Positions 1-11,639 are shown, counted from the first letter of the stretch. The stretch: 64,000 nt of DNA from Massospora cicadina (GCA_022478985.1 JAKSZP010004220.1:1-64000), one strand, 5' to 3'. A program made the numbers and translations. Notes: generated from the sequence alone by a model not told the origin.

Positions 1-1244
1 GGGGGGAGAATAAGGCCGTAGGAAGTAGCCATGAACTCAGTTGATGATGATTCTGGCGGCTAAAAATTTTATAGAGTACTCATTGACTCTCTTGTAAGTG
101 ATGGTGAAGGGTCTCAAACATTAATTCAAGCTTACAGCTTCTAGGGGTTATGCAGTTATGGCAGTATAATACCATATCAGACAAATGGAAGGTAGGTAGG
201 GTGGTTCTGAGCTCATTGGGAGCCTACCATTCTTTAGTCACTGTTCTTGCTAAATTTGTCATAGCCTCAGATTGGAGTTGGATGATGCGTTGAGCCAAAT
301 CGTCTCATAACTTTCTCAGGTTTATTCACTCTAGAGGAGAATACATCTTTAACTAAGAGAGCATGTATTCTTGGCTCTTGCCCATACAATACATGGAATG
401 GGGACATATTCAAAATCTGGTGATACCTAATCCAGTAGGCTATATGGGCACTGGGTAAGAATTGATCCCAGTGAAGTGGATCAGAAGAGGCCATTTTTCG
501 TAGGATGGATACCAAGGTTCCATTTTCTCTCTCCACAGTTCCGTTGGTAAATGGATTGTACAGAGCCAAGAAAAATTGTTGTACTCCCATGGATGTGGCA
601 AGGATTTTTACTACTCTGGAGGTGAAGTTCTTACCATTGTCGCAGAGTAGTACTTGAGGACAGCCATGTTGTGAGAAAATGTGTTGATGTAAAAAGGTGA
701 CTGTGGCTTTGGTCGTTTGGGCAGTGAGAGCCACGGCTTCCACCCACTTAGCGAAATGGTCAATAGCTACTAGAATAAATTTTTTTCCACTAGTAGTCTG
801 AGGAAGGGGACCTACTATATCCAAACTGATGGTGTGGAACAGTTGTTGAGGGGTAGTTGGTTGATACTGGTATCTAGTCTTGAAACCAGATTGCTTCTTA
901 CAAGTCAGGCAAGCTTCCAAGACGTCAACAATAGCTTCCATCATTCCATCTCAATACTATCGATTCTTAATATACTCATAAGTTTTCTTTGCCCCTCCAT
1001 GACCTATGGTGGAATGAGCTTTTAGGATAGCAAGTACACGTCCCAAGAGCCTAAGGTAAGGGAGCCATTTTTCCCCCACCTGCTTATCCAACTTCCCGTT
1101 CTCCACTTTGCTATTATGGGAGTGCCAGGCTAGCATTTTCTGTACAGGCTCCTCCTCATCCTCCCAGTCATCGGGGGTCATTAAAAGGTCATGTGACCTC
1201 TCCGCCTCACTATTATTCAAGTGAAGGACTGGTAGCCAAGTCAA
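1..1244 (-). pseudogene. G1 integrase (H2C2 finger, DDE core, C-terminal region)
   Basis: The integrase would insert the retroelement cDNA into chromosomes. Reading the minus strand, the H2C2 finger spans about 1040-900 (AHSTIGHGG, later CLTC). The core follows from about 870 with LDIVGPLPQ (first catalytic Asp), LLCDNGKNFTS (second Asp) and NGTVERENGTL (catalytic Glu). Remnants near bases 1-110 read like the end of a GPF/Y module. The 225-codon stretch at 267-944 is open, but a stop separates it from the finger and more changes lie downstream. The DDE residues themselves are preserved. Confidence 0.85.
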
Positions 1245-2016
1245 CCCATCAACATTCGTGTGATGGATTCCAGCACGGTGTTTGATCTTTATGTCATAAG
1301 GCTAGAGCTTAAAGCCCAGAGGGCTAGCCGGCCAGAAGGATCTTTCATGCTCTGTAACCATTTTGAAAATGCGTTGTCAGTAACCACAGTTAAGGTGGTT
1401 CCATATAGGAAAGGGCGGTAGTGCTTTACAGCTAACATAACAGCAAGGCAACCCCCCTTCTCCGTTACACAATAGTTGCGTTCAGCCTTTGACAGCATCT
1501 TTCTTAATCAGGATAAATGATGAACTACATCATTTTCATCCAATTAGCTAAGATGGCCCCAACGGCATAGTCTGAGGTGTCAGTGAATAAGATGAAGGGT
1601 TTATTATAATCTAGGTGCTGTAGGATAGAACGTTGTTGCAACAGTTGCTTCAGCATCTCAAAAGCGTCCTTCTGTTCCGCATCCCACTGAAAAGGAGTGT
1701 TCTTAGTCAATAGGCGGACAAGAGGCTCGCTAAGCTGGAAAACTTGGGGATGAACTGATGGTAATACCCCATCATCCCTAAAAATACCTGAATATCCCTT
1801 AAAACTTATAGGGGGAGAGATCTTTGAGATTTCTTCAACCTTATCTTAGATTGGTTGAATTTCTTTTTGAGAAATGTATTAGCAAATCAAATCCAGTTTT
1901 TTTTGGAAAAAGGTACACTTTGAGGGCTTTAGCTTGATATTTTCCCTACATAGCCATTGAAACACCTCCTTCAGGTAATCAAGATTTTCGTTAAAAGATT
2001 TTTAAAATACTGTGCT
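1245..2016 (-). pseudogene. G1 RT thumb/connection and RNase H
   Basis: This holds the C-terminal RT and RNase H of G1. The RT part (2016 down to about 1720) resumes directly after LINE-A1 with a segment containing NENLDYLKEVFQWLC and ENIKLKPSKC, the usual continuation of a gypsy palm domain. RNase H starts near 1700 with TPFQWDAEQKDAFEMLKQ and FILFTDTSDYAVGAIL (catalytic Asp in TDTS), then AERNYCVTEKGGCLAVMLAV and VVTDNAF. Stops and frameshifts lie between these blocks. Confidence 0.85.
2004..2016 (+). repeat. Target-site duplication of LINE-A1 (left copy; right copy 7253-7265)
   Basis: The 13-mer AAAATACTGTGCT occurs at 2004-2016 and exactly again at 7253-7265, flanking the LINE. Removing the LINE and one copy joins the LDD block of the G1 RT to its downstream segment, so this is a true target-site duplication. 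Confidence 0.93.
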
Positions 2017-2101
2017 ATAACGCTTTTCTTTCTCATAACAATCACTTTAGTTACTACAATTTGATTTGAACAGCAAATTTGGATAATCACACACAAGAAA
2101 G

Positions 2102-3210
2102 ATGGGCGACTTTATCAATAAAAATAATACAACATGGGCGAGCATCGAGGCGAGCGGTGCACTTAATGGTGCAACTAAGGGCAAGAAACGCCCTGGAGGG
2201 GGACCAGGAACACATCCGCAAAGAAATTGCAAACTCAGACACCATCTGGGTTTATTGTATTCACTGTAAAGCACGCGCAATATATGTACATTCAGTTCAA
2301 CCAACCCTTGTCAAAGGTGGAGCATGGGATCAGACTCTTCCTTGAGAAATGAGTCACGGACCCTGTGGGAGAAAACATGTGAGGCACAGCCCTCACTTTT
2401 CCCTCACGCGGTGTATGTAGCTACCAACAACATGGGCTGCAGCTGGATCAATATTGGTTTTGAAACAGCTGATGAAGTCAATGCCGCAGCAAAATTCTGT
2501 GTGGAAATTGCCCTCCCTGAGGGCGAAAAATTGTGCGCACCGCGCACACCAGATGGAACAAAGCAAAAACTTTGTTCATCTCTTTTGACTCTCTCCCCAC
2601 CAACCTTCCTCATAAGGTAATCGAGGAGGAGCTCTGCAAAGATCTTGTGGCCTATGGAGAAATTCATCAACTCAAATTACAGCAATTTCGCCTGATGCCC
2701 AACCTGTGCATGGGCAAAGCTATCGCCATAATCAACACCTTCCCAGAAGTGGAATAGGACTTATCCAGAATTCCCCGCACAGCAGGATTTCACTTCGCAG
2801 ATGGGGGCCAGTCAGCTGCATTTTGAGTTACACTGGAACGCGCACCGCCCATTTGCAACCACTGTGGCTCACTGGGCCACAAGGAACATGCATGCCCTGT
2901 GAAAGAGGGCTTAATGAAAAATAATTTTTGTGAGGAAGCAATGGACAAAGATAATGAAAACTTCGCCAAAATGACTGACGGTCACCACCCATTCCGCTGG
3001 AGTGAAGATGGACTATACTTCATTGTGGACCCAGTTACAAGCAAACAATGTAAAGCAGCACAAAAAGCCTTTAAGTGAGCAGCGGCTGAAGCGGCTACAC
3101 ACGCGGAGTCCGCCATTAACCCTGGACAAATTTGGGAGGATATTCAGATATTCACCAAACCAACCAATCAGAACAATATGCCCAGGTCAAAAAGTTTTCA
3201 CAGTAACCTG
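2102..3210 (+). pseudogene. LINE-A1 ORF1, gag-like RNA-binding protein
   Basis: The start is the ATG at 2102 (MGDFINKNNTTW), matched in LINE-A2. A fold region follows in shifted frames (about 2330-2620, PHAVYVATNNMG, then INIGFETADEVNAAAKF). The zinc knuckle CNHCGSLGHKEHAC lies at 2854-2895 (CX2CX4HX4C), and a basic, alanine-rich tail follows. LINE ORF1 proteins coat the element RNA. At least three frameshifts and several stops break the frame. The ORF ends near 3210, about 330 bases before ORF2. Confidence 0.85.
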
Positions 3211-3542
3211 ACGTAGTCACAAAGCGACATCAGTCATACACATACTGAGGAACAATGCAACCGCAATTTGGGCAAAAATGCAGTGCACAATTCACCAAAG
3301 TTGAACCTCAAAAATATAAAATCCAATCAACAATATGTATCAAGCCAACACGAGACCTGTGCAGGAAAAGTTGACGCAAATGCAAAAAACTGCAATTCCC
3401 TTGAATCATTGGGTCAGATCAAGGGAACCAACAATGGCGGTGAAAGAGTTGGAGTACAGATGCGGAGCATGGCCAAAATGAGCCGCGGTGGGATAGGGCC
3501 AGAAGGCCCTCCCAACCGCTCCTGAGGCGCCGCGGGCACCTC

Positions 3543-6500
3543 AGTGTCAGTAGGGATGCTAAACACCACGTGAGCCAGGGCTCATATGTCCCAAGTCAAA
3601 AAGCTGGAATTCCTGCAAAAACCTCTTGTAGACATCTTGGCCATCCAAGGAACCCACTATCTACAAGGGCAAGAAGGATCATAGTTAACCAGGGTCGCAC
3701 CATCACAATCAGTATGGATGTCTCACTGTGGGGTGATCATCTGAAACAACAAAAAATTTAAAATTACAAATTCGTCATCACACTTATACGGTCAAGTCCT
3801 GGTAGCAACAATCACATGCCAAGAGGAAATAAATTTCAATAGCATGTATCTATGCACCGTGCACTGCAACTGAGAGAAAACAATTTTTTGAAACTATTCC
3901 TACTCTCACCCTCTCACCAGATACCATTATGTTAGGTGATTTCAACTGCTGAGATAACCCCAATATGGATCAATGGCCTAATCCCAGGGGATACCCACCA
4001 GGACACATTGAATATTGCACAATGAAGGCATCTCTTGTCTTACAGGATGCTCTCCCCCCAGTTCACCACTCCTTCCTCACATGCCGCGGCCCAACATACG
4101 TGAGGGAGCGCTCATATCAATGAGTCGCATTGACCACATCCTCGTCTCACAATCCCACCGCTCAAGAATCTCCAAATTTATAACAAAAAAGATCAATTTT
4201 TCTGACCACTGATTAGTTACGGTGCAGTTAGCACCAACCCAATCCCACATACAGGTGTCGCCTTGGAGAAAGCTTCAACCAGAAAATATAAAATTGCCTG
4301 AGATATTCAACTAGGTCAAAAACGAGGCTATGAACAAAGAATTCACAGCCTCATTCACTTTGGATCCCTTCGGAACATGGGAAAATTTCAAAAAGGATTT
4401 AATCAACAAAACCTGACATATTGCATCATGTAAGTTCACCGCAGACAAGGCCACAATCAAGCGTACCTTGGCAGAACTAGACCACCTGGAGATAAATACT
4501 CCAAGATCTGGCTATAGCCCCAACTGGGGATGCAAATGGGTAGAAATTTCTGCCCAACTTAACAATCTCATCTTCAAACACCAACACAGAATCAAAGTAT
4601 TGAACAAAGGTAAGTTCATAAAGGAAGGCAAAACTGTTTCAACATACTTTTTATGCCAATTCTACTCCCGCAGAAACCAGCCTGCATGCACACAGGTCTG
4701 CAAGACCAACGGCACTGTGGCAACCGACCTGAGGAGGTCAAGGCGGAAGTACACCACTATTACACCGAATTATATCGTGAAACGCCAACAGATTCACAAA
4801 AAATTAAAGAATTTATACAAACTGCCGAGATACAAAGGACACCACCGAATTACTACATACTATCCCTTATTACATGAGAGGAGCTTTGGGAGACAGTTTG
4901 CGGTGCACCACATAGGAAATGCCCAGGGCCTGATGGGATACCCTACGAATTTTACAAAAAATATTTTTAACAAATCGCCCCCCTCCTATTGGCGTCAATG
5001 AACCAGAGTTTGTTGGAAACACGCCTATTACCAGGAAGCCATGTAGTCCTACGTTATAACCTTGTATAAAAAAATGTGACAAGTTGGACCTGGCCAACTG
5101 GCGCCCAATTGCACTCTCCAACACTGACACAAAAATTCTAACAAAAATTTTAGCAGCTAGATTAGGTGCAATTGCATCTGAAGTCCTATCACCCAACCAG
5201 TTTGGGTTTATACCAAACGTTCAATCTGGAACAACATCCACCCTGTTGCAAACATTTGCCAATCCAAAGCAACTGGTGCCCTGGTCTTCTTGGATCAGGA
5301 AAAGGCATATGACCGTGTTAGCTGGCCATACCTAAAAGAATGTCTACATGCCTTCAAACTCCCACCAAGATTCATAAAATGGGCGATGCTCCTAACAGAA
5401 TCTGCAACTATGGCTGTATGCGGCCATGTATTCCTAAGAAACAAGATTAAACCACACAGAGGGCTCAAACAAGGGGATCCCCTCAGCTCACTGCTATACA
5501 ATTTCAGCTTTGACCCGCTCCTCCGAGTAACTGACTCACGTCTCATGGGGATAACTGCACAAGTACAACCAACAGTCAAGATACTGGCCTTTGCAGATGA
5601 CTGCATAGCAGGTATAGCAAACAATGAAGATGCCCGACAGCTGGAACACACTCTAGAGGAATACTCCAAGGTGAGCAATGCATCGCTCAACAAAAGAAAG
5701 ACAGAAATCATCCTCTTAGGCAAATACACAAACAACTGGGCCACAACATCAGAACCTCATACTAACACATGAAGAAAAAACCCAATCATTTTACCCTTTG
5801 CAACACCTCCCACCACCACTCCTATCTGACACCTTGGAATCTGACTAGAATCAGGGGGATATGATAATGAGACAATGGAAAGTAACCTGTTACAACGGGT
5901 ATCCAAACGCGTCGCCTCCCTCAAGGGAAGAACCCCAGAGTTAACAGGACGAGTTACAGTTGCTAACTCGCTCATCCTCCCAATACTGTGGTACCAGTTC
6001 CACGCGATTGCTTTCTCACCTACCTTTATAACCTCAATCCGCGCGCTTATCCAGGGCTGGCTGTGGCCCAGCTCTCACCCTCCTATACGGATGAAAACAC
6101 TATTTGGCCCATGCTCAAGCGGAGGCATGGGATTAATAGATTTCGAGAGCCACGCTAATCATATCCTAGGTACCTGGGTAAAGGAAGTCCTTGCTTTAGA
6201 CCTCCCGCAACAACATTGGTCCAGAGCAGCAAGGACTAACTTTGCACAGGCGCTCAAATTAACCAACCCACATAGTCCACCCAGACTACTTTCATACTCT
6301 GCCAAGCACCCTACTGCAACGGGTCTGCATGGAACCTCCTCTCGTTTCAAACATATCCTCTGAACTATCCGCCATATAGGATGGACCATAGAGAACATGG
6401 GCACTATACAGGGAAGGGGACGACCCAGCCCCCAATTCAAATTAAGAAACCCAGAAAACCACCCCCAGAGAGATATGCTCGCAACAACCCCAAACATAGC

Positions 6501-7103
6501 TAGGATAGTTTACCTAGATATGGTGGACATTCCCTATGGTTTAACCACACAGAAGGCAATGTGGAAAATGACTCACCACCCACTCCTACAGCTGAGGATA
6601 AGAGCAAACGCCTGGCGCTATCTGAGAAGGACCTATAGGATAGCGGACCGCTCCAACTCCCTCCACAAAACATGTGCAGTATGTGGAGGGGAGGGGTTCC
6701 TATATCACCGCCTAGAAACATGCCCCCCAACCAAAGCTATATGGCAGGAAGTCGCACGCCTGCTTAAGATCCAAAACGAACAGGAATTCTCGATATCAAA
6801 GAGCATCTTCGCGCTCCAGATCGAGTTACCAATCCCATCTACCCTCCATTCCCTAATAATACCCATTGCAATGTGGACAATCCACACAATTGCATTAATG
6901 CGTTCAAGGGCACGGTCCCAACCATTCATGGGGTTATTAACAGATTCCATGTCCACTTACTGGAGCACTTCCAAGCCTGGCTCTATGGATATATGAGACC
7001 ATGGAAAAAAGCGCTCATAGAATCATGGTTCCCTCTCTGGTTCCTCCACACAGACCCTTTCCTTCTCACCTTCTCCATAGCAGGGGAAACCCCCTTGGAG
7101 TAG
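3543..7103 (+). pseudogene. LINE-A1 ORF2: APE endonuclease, reverse transcriptase, C-terminal CCHC
   Basis: ORF2 would nick the target and prime reverse transcription there. Endonuclease: VDILAIQ (about 3630; the catalytic Glu is changed, IQGT instead of IQET), GDFNC (about 3938), SRIDHILVS (about 4120) and SDH (about 4200). RT: KCPGPDGIPYEFY-like (about 4918), LANWRPIALSNTDTKIL (about 5090), LDQEKAYDRVSW (about 5290), GLKQGDPLS (about 5463) and the catalytic FADDC (about 5589), which is intact. The C-terminal finger CAVCGGEG...H...C (CX2CX7HX4C) is at 6673-6723. No RNase H domain is seen, which argues for an L1-like clade. Stops and frameshifts are scattered throughout. Confidence 0.9.
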
Positions 7104-7252
7104 CGCACCAACCCCCATACCTGGCAGTCCCGCTGGCAAAAGGGGTAACTTAAATACCCTGGGATGCCCAATTTTATTATTGTCAGTTATTTCCTTAGTT
7201 TTACGTATATTCGGTAATGTCCGTCCCTTGGTTGGCTTACCTCGGTTAAATA
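7104..7252 (+). other. LINE-A1 3' UTR and tail
   Basis: The last part (GGTAATGTCCGTCCCTTGG, then a GGCTTACCTCGG-like segment and TTAAATAAAA) recurs at the 3' ends of LINE-A2, LINE-B1 and LINE-B2, and in diverged form in LINE-A3. A conserved terminal block on otherwise different elements is what a 3' tail recognised by the LINE RT would look like (inference). Confidence 0.75.
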
Positions 7253-7265
7253 AAAATACTGTGCT

Positions 7266-7769
7266 GTCATCAAGGCATACAATGATGCACCTTAACTTTA
7301 AATCCTGCATAATATGGTACATTGCACGCTGAAAATTTTCAGGTGCGTTGCACAAACCTTGAGGTAATCAAATTGGTTGAAAGAGACCCTCACTGCAAAT
7401 GAGAGCACAATTCTCCTGGTCTTTGGGAGAAAGGTCCATTTGCCAATAGTCGCTAGCCAAGTCCATGGATGAAAAGAATTTGGACCCAGAGAGTTGGGCC
7501 AAGGCGTTTTCAATGCGGAGGTAGGATAGTAATCCTTTTTTGTGAGTTTATTTAAATTGCGGTAGTCCATGACTATCCATTGACCTCCCTTTTTTTATTA
7601 AGCAAGAGGGGAAAGACCAAGGGCTTTGTGAAGGAACTAGTAACCACACGTTTAGTAACTGTTTGAGCTCTGTCCTCATTTGCTGTTCCTCCACCTTTGA
7701 CTTGCAATAAGGTTTGGACCTAATAAGACGGGCATCACCCACTTTGATGGATTGGCACCAGCCCTTCAT
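7266..7769 (-). pseudogene. G1 reverse transcriptase, fingers and palm
   Basis: Minus strand. The pre-RT segment (VGDARLIRSKPYCKSKVEEQ) leads into fingers and palm: VPSQSPWSFPS, MDYRNLNKLTKKDYYP, a degraded SSMDLASDYWQMDLS-like run, LPQGLCNAPENFQRAM and the catalytic CIIVCLDDS at the lower end, where LINE-A1 interrupts. In most relatives the catalytic tetrad is YLDD. Several frame changes occur. Confidence 0.88.
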
Positions 7770-8512
7770 GCGGCCATAGTCATTATTCAGATTTGGAGAA
7801 TATGACGCTATAGTCTTCTAGGAGAGTATGAACTTTTTAACGCTCATCTGGGGTCAGCTCATCTGAGATATGGACGTTGGGTAAGGTACATACCAGGTTA
7901 TCCGTTGGCAGGCCCATATCCAGCATAGAGCCATTGGAGTGAATTTGTTTAATCTCCTCTACAGGGACTAACAAGCCCCTGCCAATCTCCTAGTGTTTTT
8001 TTACAACTATGTCCTTTGAGATGAGGTTCCTCAACAGCATAGTAATAGGCCTTTAGTAAGCTGGGTCGAGGATGCCAGGCAATACCCGAGGCTCCAAGGG
8101 ACTAACGCCTTCAATACTTGTGAAGTGTAACAAACAATGGCGTGGGATTTAGAGCATGACTTTTTTGCCAACCAAGCGTTGTTCACCAGGCTTAATAAAG
8201 ACCTCATCTGCAGCATAGAAAGGGATACCTTCCCTAGCATCCACTGAATTGGGCAATTTCTTTGTGTTGCACCCAGAAGTAGTTTAAGGCAAAGGTATAG
8301 CTGAGAGGGTTTTTCGACCAGGAAAGAGTATTTGTGCTTGCTGGGTTCTTTATTGATAAGACTAATGGGACTTCCTAGTTGAGTAACGAGAATTAACCTT
8401 GCTTCAGTTTGTTTATTCCCTCGTACTCAATCATAAACTGAGTGATAATGGGCATTTCATATGCGTTGTTATCTAAAGCCGCAGCAGGGGCTAATAAAAT
8501 AAGCTTCCCAAT
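7770..8512 (-). pseudogene. G1 protease-RT linker with dUTPase-like domain
   Basis: Between protease and RT, minus strand, about 8275-7955 reads EGIPFYAADEVFIKPGEQRL, then GVSPLEP and PGILDPAY (8056-8080), with a beta-rich continuation. This layout (PG turn, then a GILD-x-x-Y loop) resembles dUTPase motifs; the Asp in GILDPAY corresponds to the motif-3 Asp. A homologous stretch lies at the same place in Gy-D and Gy-F. Assignment as dUTPase-like is my inference from motif spacing. Frameshifts and stops are present. Confidence 0.5.
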
Positions 8513-8780
8513 TCAAATGGGAAGGGAAGAGTATGCCCCAATTGTGCAAGTATTATTTGGGCCACCAGTTCCAAATTCTTGCGTGTACTCCAAGTCAGGC
8601 GCTAGCTTTATCTTCTTAATAAGCTTAGTGGAGATCACGTTAACTGAGGAGCCAGTGTCCAGGATGGCCATTATTCTGACCTTTTGTATGAACACTTCAA
8701 CCTTAGTAAGTGTTCCTCCAAAGTTAGGCGACAAAGCTAAGACCTCCTTGAGCCAGAAGGTGAGATTAGTTTTTTGGCAG
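8513..8780 (-). pseudogene. G1 retropepsin-like aspartic protease
   Basis: The minus-strand frame reads VRIMAILDTGSSVNVISTKL: a classic DTGS active site (Asp-Thr-Gly) followed by the Ty3-type S.NVIS. The GTGGPNNTCTIGAYSSLPI part would form the flap region. The protease would cut the Gag-Pol polyprotein. The N-terminal side is cut off by G2a at 8780. Confidence 0.82.
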
Positions 8781-9280
8781 TGTCACGATTCTGATATGAC
8801 TGGATTATAAGCCCCCGAGTCATTATGGCGGAATGGATAGGATCTTCTAAGGTTGATATGAGTGATGATTATTCAAGCACCTTAAGATGAGGCGATATTT
8901 GGTTGTTGGTGAATCGCTTCAAATTAGGCGATCCTGAAATTAACTAATGAAGAGTTGCTGGAGCCAATGTGATATAGCAAATTAAATCACTAAGCCATGG
9001 AAGCAGTATCATCTGAAGTCACTACAGTATAGGTGAGATGAGATGGTGGAGAAGGAGGAGATTGTTATTAGTTGAAGAGTAAGTGGAACAAGGAGAATCC
9101 GCTGTATTTATTATATTAAATAAAAGAGGATTGTGGGAGCGAGTGCTCTATATTTATTTTAAAGCTTATTCTGTTGTTTCAAGGACAACGATCATCATAT
9201 AGTTGGTCCTAATTGCTCAGTGGGTTGAACCCTGTGCAAAATCATTTGGCGTATCTCTTAATACTGCTGATTTTATAACA
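8781..9280 (+). repeat. G2a 5' LTR
   Basis: A 500-base LTR starting TGTCACGATTCTG and ending TTTTATAACA (TG...CA). It pairs with 14192-14688 along its length, for example the shared ATGATTATTCAAGCACCTT. Confidence 0.92.
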
Positions 9281-9281
9281 G

Positions 9282-9298
9282 TGTTGCTCACTACAGGG
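9282..9298 (+). other. G2a primer-binding site
   Basis: TGTTGCTCACTACAGGG directly follows the LTR. It is the shared TGGTGCTCACTACAGGG with one change and would pair with a tRNA 3' end reading CCCTGTAGTGAGCACCA. Confidence 0.8.
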
Positions 9299-9346
9299 GG
9301 CCCATTGATCAATTACAATAAAAATAATACTCCTCAGTCGTTGGCC

Positions 9347-10590
9347 ATGTCATATCAGGCTTTCTCTGGCAAGGAGTCTTTCTGAGGTGCTGCAACTATT
9401 GAATTTGCGGAACTCAAGCTTGCCTTGGACGCTGTGCTCCAGTGAAAGAAGGAGTTTCTGCAGGAGGTTTGTATAGATAACCTGCCTCCATTTGATCGCA
9501 ATGGGAACATCCAAGGATTTTCTAAACGATTTGAGTTTGCAGTAGAAGGACTTTCAGATTGGCATAAAGCCAAATTATTAATATCCACCTTGGATGTTGG
9601 AAGCACTGACCAAGTTACTTGCTATCTTCCCACCAGTTCTGTTAACTATCAAAAAAGTGAAAGAAACTGTGTTGTGGTTATTTGGAGGGACCTTAAAAAT
9701 GGCGCAGCAGAAGGCCAAGTTCTTAGCCATTGGGTTTCAGCTTAATAAGACCCTCACCGCATTCGCTGATTGCTTTATGGCGGAAGCCCATGTGTTAAAG
9801 GTCAGGGACTATAACCAAATCTGATGTATGCATAGCATTGACCTCAGCTGTGAAACCATACCATGAGCTTTTTGATACCATTACTCCATATTTATAAGAT
9901 GGCATACCTTTGCTGAAACTTGTTCAAATTTTACAATGTATATTTGCTACCTTCCCTCCACCCAATAAAGAGCGGAAAACTATAACCTCCACTGCCAGAC
10001 TTTTTTATTTGGGAGAGCTAACCCTCCCTGTTCATGGTCCATTCAGTAATCCCCAGCCTCATTATCACTGCACGCCTCACTTCCAACCAAGTTTCCATCA
10101 GCAGTTTAATTATTGAGAGGGTCTGTTTATACCACTCGACCTCAGCCTAACTTTCAGGGTGGCCCCATTTACAAAATTATGGATGCAGATCTTACTGGGT
10201 CAATTGTTTCTCGTGCGGTCGCCCTGGGCACTTGGCCAGAAGTTGTCTTAATTGTCAGATTCATTCACTACCACAGGAGCAGTACGTTCAAGGAAAGTCA
10301 GAGTGGAGTAGAGATGGGACTCTCTACTTCCACTATTCTGACTCAAAACGTCCCACTGAATCTATCCCCATATATCCAGTGGAAGTTCCCCAGTATGACG
10401 ACGCCTTTCCAAATCAGTAGCCAGTTGGGGGGGGTGAATGCGTTGACACAAGCACAATTTAAGGATACAGTGGAAGCAGGCCCCCAGGAGCAACCAAAGC
10501 CAAATGCCTTTTAAACGTTTGATCAACTGACTACTGATGAACCAGATCCATTCACTGATGCGCTTCTCTTAAAAGGGGTGAACATGTCCC
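9347..10590 (+). pseudogene. G2a gag with zinc knuckle
   Basis: The chosen start is the ATG at 9347 (MSYQAFSGKESF), because the homologous ATG at 23199 in G2b stands at the same place after the primer site. About 140 codons then stay in frame with only two TGA stops, including LPPFDRNGNIQGFSKRFEF and LISTLDVGSTDQVTCYLP, a gag capsid-type segment. After frameshifts the zinc knuckle CFSCGRPGHLARSC lies at 10205-10246 (CX2CX4HX4C), followed by LNCQ. Gag forms the particle and binds RNA. Confidence 0.82.
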
Positions 10591-10605
10591 TCTCTGTGGA
10601 CGCTA

Positions 10606-11164
10606 TTGTTAAAAAAGTACCCTAAAGTTGGAGGGGGTATTATGAGCTTCATAGGAAAACGAGATTCATTAAATGTTCACGTTTTACACAATCAGAATGT
10701 ATCTTCCTCTGAGTGTACTTTCTGTGATGTTGTTGTAGCAAAAACCCAAGTCCGCACTATAATTGATTTGGGTGCCCCAATCAACATAATGTCCACAAAG
10801 TTGGTGGTGAAATTGTCATTGAAGCCTGATGTGGAACATCATACGGTGTATGGGACTGCGGGCGCAGAAAGCATGGTCTCTGAAGGAGTGAACAGTGTTC
10901 TATCCCTGCAGTTTGGATCAATTGTCATTGTAGCCCCAGCTATAGAGCTAATCAAACAATAGCTATGACCTGTTAATTGGAACTGCATTTATGCGTCACT
11001 TTGAGGCTGTTGTTGAAATGACGGCAGATCCCAATATACTTCACTTCTGGTGGAATCCCAAAGGATCCGGTGCACATGGTTACATTAACCTTACATATGG
11101 TGATGGTGTTATTCCAGTTCACTACCATCGAATAAAGAACAAAATCCAGGCATTTCCCCATCAA
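10606..11164 (+). pseudogene. G2a aspartic protease
   Basis: The frame reads VRTIIDLGAPINIMSTKLV: the retropepsin active site with Leu instead of Ser/Thr (Asp codon 10765-10767). VYGTAGAESMVSEG and LSLQFGSIVIVAPAIEL follow, then in the next frame DLLIGTAFMRHFEAVV, the usual protease C-terminal block. G2b has DMGAP at the same site. One frameshift lies near 10960. Confidence 0.75.
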
Positions 11165-11440
11165 ATTTATGAATATAAAGGGCTATCTCTTAGAGCTGCT
11201 GGACCTATATCTTTTCCCTCTGGACACCAAGTAATTATAAATAGCGAGTTAGAGGTTGAAGTGCCTGCCTGGTTATATGGAGAGGTCATTGGTCCCTATC
11301 AGCAATCGTGGCTTGAGCCCCATATGGCCCCAGGCATTATACTTCTGAGGCATGGGGAGATCAAGGTTTTAGTAGCAAATCTTCAGAATAGACCAACGCA
11401 AATCCTCTGACACCAAATAGTGGCGTATTTAAATTTCCTC
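11165..11440 (+). pseudogene. G2a dUTPase-like domain between protease and RT
   Basis: The open frame contains RAAGPISFPSGHQVIINSEL, VPAWLYGEVIGPYQQ, APGIILLRHGEIKVLVANLQ and then, one frame over, a run of the type QIVAYLNFLS. The strand-by-strand layout (PSG turn, GEV, APGI, VLVANL, I.A.L) parallels trimeric dUTPases, but the motif-3 Asp is absent. So it is at best a non-catalytic relative. Homologous runs lie in G2b and G3. Confidence 0.5.
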
Positions 11441-11639
11441 TCAGTTGAAGAGGTCCTCCAAGTTCATGAGTTTAGTTCACTGGATGAATTTGGTCTTCCC
11501 AACATAAACATAGCTCGGCGTAATGGTAGTTGTACCACATGAAAGTTTAATGGGGTCAATGAAAGACCAGAGAAATCAAATGAAAGCCTTATTCTAAAAA
11601 TACAAGGAGATCTTTGCTGTTAATGATCATGATTTAGGA

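Larger units (their letters stand above)
2017..7252 (+). mobile_element. LINE-A1, full-length L1-like non-LTR retrotransposon
   Basis: This 5.24 kb LINE is inserted in the G1 RT. It has a short 5' UTR (2017-2101), ORF1 with a zinc knuckle, ORF2 with APE endonuclease, RT and C-terminal CCHC, and an AT-rich 3' end with TTAAATAAAA. Its 5' start (a CTTTTCTTTCTCAT motif) matches LINE-A2 and LINE-A3, so it is not 5'-truncated. LINE-A2 is its close relative (about 89% amino-acid identity over 160 residues of RT by eye). Many stops and frameshifts make it inactive. Confidence 0.92.

Noticed and set aside
5295..5744. Long minus-strand frame in LINE-A1 (and its mirror at 24891-25340 in LINE-A2)
   Set aside because: Shadow of the RT frame on the opposite strand; it lacks any domain.
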